Shown here: positions 61,482 to 64,000 of the stretch, one piece after another | Numbering within the stretch: the first letter of the stretch is position 1 | Layout: the number at the start of each line of letters is the position of its first letter | Assembly (NCBI GenBank): GCA_017893485.1 | Contig: CM030360.1 | Location: 1,518,501 to 1,582,500, forward strand | DNA: 64,000 nucleotides | Direction: 5' to 3' | Source: Hemerocallis citrina | Taxonomy: Eukaryota; Streptophyta; Magnoliopsida; Asparagales; Asphodelaceae | Program-made: the position numbers and the translations under genes | The notes under the pieces: model-generated | The model's input: the letters and a program-made list of their open reading frames with translations, nothing else | What the model was told of the DNA's origin: nothing | The model's database searches: none

Positions 61482-63990
61482 ATGTCATGGGCTCAGTCTG
61501 GTTCGTCCGCCACCACCTTGGGCCAGGAAAAGGGGTCGCGCTATTCGGACTCATCGTCATGGGATTCCCAGGAGGAGGTATATGATGTCGCGCCGATACG
61601 CAGTAGGAGTCCCTTCATAATAGAGTCGAGTGACTCAGAAGAGAATGAGCCCATAATAGGAGGTGATGAGGGGGTCAAAGTCATCGAGAAGGGTGAAGCG
61701 GAAATCGAATGGGAGCTGGTTCGTGGACGAGGGAGGTGAAGAGAAGGTGGTGGTGGTTGAGGAGGATGATGAAGGTAGGGATGATGCTTCATCCGAGGAA
61801 GATGGTTTGCCCCCTCTGACAACGCCCTCTCCCCCGAGGGGTCGCCGGGTACGACAGAAGAGGACAAGGTGGGTTATGCCGGACAGCACGGACGAAACGG
61901 CTCCTGTAGTTAACCTCGAGGTCCCATTCGAAGTCCAGCCATGCTCTATCCGAATGTATCCGGACAATGTCGAGGAGTTGGTCCAATACCGAGCGGGCGT
62001 TGATGATGTGGATGCTTCCTCACCCGGTAGGTAGAAAATAGCTATGGACAAGGTTCCGACCATTCTGACTATGAACGACCTTCCTATCATCCGCGCCAAT
62101 TATTTCATCAGCCAGGAGTATGAGCTGCTGATCCCCAGCCACGGGGTCTGTCCCATAGACAAACTGGCTCCCCATTTCTACATGTTCCAGTGGATGCCAT
62201 TTGCTCTGGCTTGTGACTGCCACTCCACCCGTTTATTATGGAAGTCTTGAACTGGGCATTACTGAGTCCAATGCAGTATGGACCCAACTCCTGGAAGCAG
62301 CTAGTGTGCTTCATGCTACTTTGCGATGAATAAGGGGCCCGTCCGAAGCTGAAATACTTCAGAGCGATCCTTGGCCTGAGTTCGTCCGGGGAGTACGAGG
62401 GGACCTACTACGTCTAGCCGAGGTGAGGGAGGAGGGTTGTACACGGGCATCCGGACTCTATCAAAGGGTGGAATGAGAAGTATTTTGTTATTCGGAGTCT
62501 GAATCCATGGGTGATACCCACGGCTTGGAGGTTTTACAAGCCAAATTTGAAGGGCCCACGTAAGTCAGATCTGACGGCCGTGGAATGGGCCGATGTTGAG
62601 AAGATATGTTCGGGTTATAGCATATGCTGGCCAAATGTGACGAAGAGGCACCTGGCTCGAATCGGACTGAGCCCCACCCCCATCAGTATTGTTTTTGTCT
62701 AGTTTTCTTTAAGTTTCTTTTTCTGCATTATGGGATTATCCTTTTCGCAGACATGGATGACAGCGTGATCGCCCAGAGGAAGGCACTGCCGAAGAAGAAG
62801 GCGGCCGAGAAGACCGACCGACACCACCACAGGAAGCATGGGAGAGCCCCCTCTGAGGGGGTCGTGGAGAAGTGCAAGATCTCAAAGTCGGGCCCAAGCT
62901 CCAGCGGCCAGAGGGTCGCCGAGGTGTTGAAGGGCGGCATCCCTCCAGTCGCTCCCACGGCAGAGTAGATTGTCGGCGAGGTGGGCCTCCAGCCATGGGC
63001 GCCGGACTAGGCCATTAAGGTCGGGGATACAGTGTTGGACGGGTCGGTGGCCATCGAGATGGTGGAGAAGCTTGCTCTACCGCAAGACCGGAAGACCCGG
63101 GAGTGTGACACCATCGATTCCTCCTATATGAAGTGGGCTCTGGCAAGCGTGCAGGTAAAATGATAGTTGGTTGTTTTTTACTATTTTCACATTTTCTAAG
63201 TCCGTTTCTTTCAGCTGTAGGCCTGCGTGGAAGGCGCTCAGCTGATAAAGCTGCAGCAGCGCGAGCTGACGAACGAAGTTAGGAACACCCAGCGCTGGGA
63301 GTGGGAGGCGAAAAACCTCAAGCGGGAGAATACGGACCTCGAGTGCCAAATCTAGGCTCTCCAAGTGGAGTTGGAGAACCAGGGGGAGGGCTATATGAGG
63401 AGGATGGCCGATCTGAGGAAGGAGGGCGACGAGCGGGTGGAGGAGATGAGGACGGCCGGGATGGACAAGGTCATTGAGGCTCGGGATGTAGTCTATGCCG
63501 GGGCAATCCGGCATGTCAAGCACTACCATCCTGAGCTGGACCTGAGCAGCTTCCACTACGACATGGTAGTGCCTGAGTACGACATGGTGGTTCCTTTCTT
63601 CCCCCTCTTTCGTTTGTATCCCCCCCCCGGTTTTTGTAATAGTCGAACCTTGAATGGCCACCGCATCTTTTGTACTTAATTTTTCGAGTAATGAAAAGTG
63701 TTTTGGACGAACCTCTTTACTTGAGTAAATTTTGGATTTTGTCCTGACTTTTAAGGCCAAGTGTCGCAACTCGGAGTGATATTTCTCTATTTGTTTGCCA
63801 GATAGGTGCGACGCCGAGGGCAGACCTCGGTGGTTCGGAGATAAGCCGCCTGAGAGGTAGGATCTCGGCCCTGGATTCTGCTTTGACTCGGTACCGTAAG
63901 GAGGCTCGTGACCAATATTTTATGGACAAGTCCAAGGGACTCAGCCTGGAGTTGGCACGATTCAAGAAGCTGATATCTGACCATGACTTG
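61482..63990 (+). pseudogene. antisense gene of Tat element 2, intron-containing, decayed
   Basis: Starts MSWAQSGSSATTLGQEKG and is homologous throughout to the minus-strand gene at 21161-24037. Matching blocks: acidic IESSDSEE, YFISQEYELLIPSHGVCPID, MQYGPNSWKQLVCFMLLCDE (shifted frame), [40 protein letters not shown], then MDDSVIAQRKALPKKKA, a coiled coil, AIRHVKHYHPELDLSSFHYD, and finally ISRLRGRISALDSALTRYRK. Proposed exons: 61482-62685, 62751-63154, then from 63215. Introns are 62686-62750 and 63155-63214 (acceptors TTTTCGCAG and TTTCTTTCAG). Frameshifts near 61720, 62030 and 62250 and several stops make it non-functional. Function unknown. Confidence 0.7.
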
Positions 63991-64000
63991 AACCCTACTG

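Larger units (their letters stand above)
57984..64000 (-). mobile_element. Tat-lineage retrotransposon 2, reverse orientation, runs off the window
   Basis: The 3' LTR lies at the left, followed going right by the purine tract (read as caccccactcct at 58469-58480), two tandem-repeat blocks interrupted by a solo LTR, and the antisense gene on the plus strand. This is the mirror image of Tat element 1. Pol and the other LTR should lie beyond 64000. The antisense gene is more decayed than in element 1, so this copy appears older. Confidence 0.85.

Overview
The window is nuclear DNA of a flowering plant, most likely a eudicot. One host gene with about 20 short exons, GT-AG introns and a plastid-targeting N-terminus is embedded in transposable elements of nearly every plant class: Ty3/gypsy Tat, Ty1/copia, L1-type LINEs, hAT and PIF/Harbinger-like MITEs, foldbacks and solo LTRs. 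I cannot name the species.

The host gene is a class II (A-type) starch branching enzyme, SBE2, on the minus strand. Twenty exons were placed by hand from 50485 (start codon) down to 4691. They join into 790 uninterrupted codons. Nucleophile Asp490, acid/base Glu545 and the third catalytic Asp613 are all present. The last part of the C-terminal beta-domain is not in the window; it should lie below position 1.

Layout: 240-3690 is a degenerate tandem array, split by a hAT MITE, inside the last visible intron. Intron 18 holds a hairpin-rich MITE (5304-5845) and a 5'-truncated LINE (6398-9083). Intron 15 (10480-32610, 22 kb) holds a hAT element (10901-12011) and a nested stack: a foldback repeat split by a full-length but decayed LINE (12585-31049, minus), which is itself split by a young Tat retrotransposon (15600-26401, plus) with LTRs about 1% apart. 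The Tat element lacks its gag core, keeps a pol with two breaks, and carries an antisense intron-containing gene and an internal tandem array.

Intron 1 (44812-50337) holds a 988-bp near-perfect foldback in a TA microsatellite, a 3.46-kb LTR element whose interior is largely captured spliced host transcripts (a STICHEL/DnaX-like piece, a G-protein beta piece and unidentified pieces), and a solo LTR. Upstream of the gene (above 50486) lie a second hairpin-array MITE, a LINE tail, a decayed copia element (53122-57824) and, to the right edge, a second Tat element in reverse orientation (57984 to beyond 64000). The second Tat element carries the same antisense gene, with the same intron positions, next to its own tandem arrays.

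The observations I rate highest are the gene-capturing LTR element at 46061-49523, the conserved intron-bearing antisense gene with its own TATA box in both Tat elements, and the two related MITEs carrying arrays of GGACGG-type hairpins beside SBE2.
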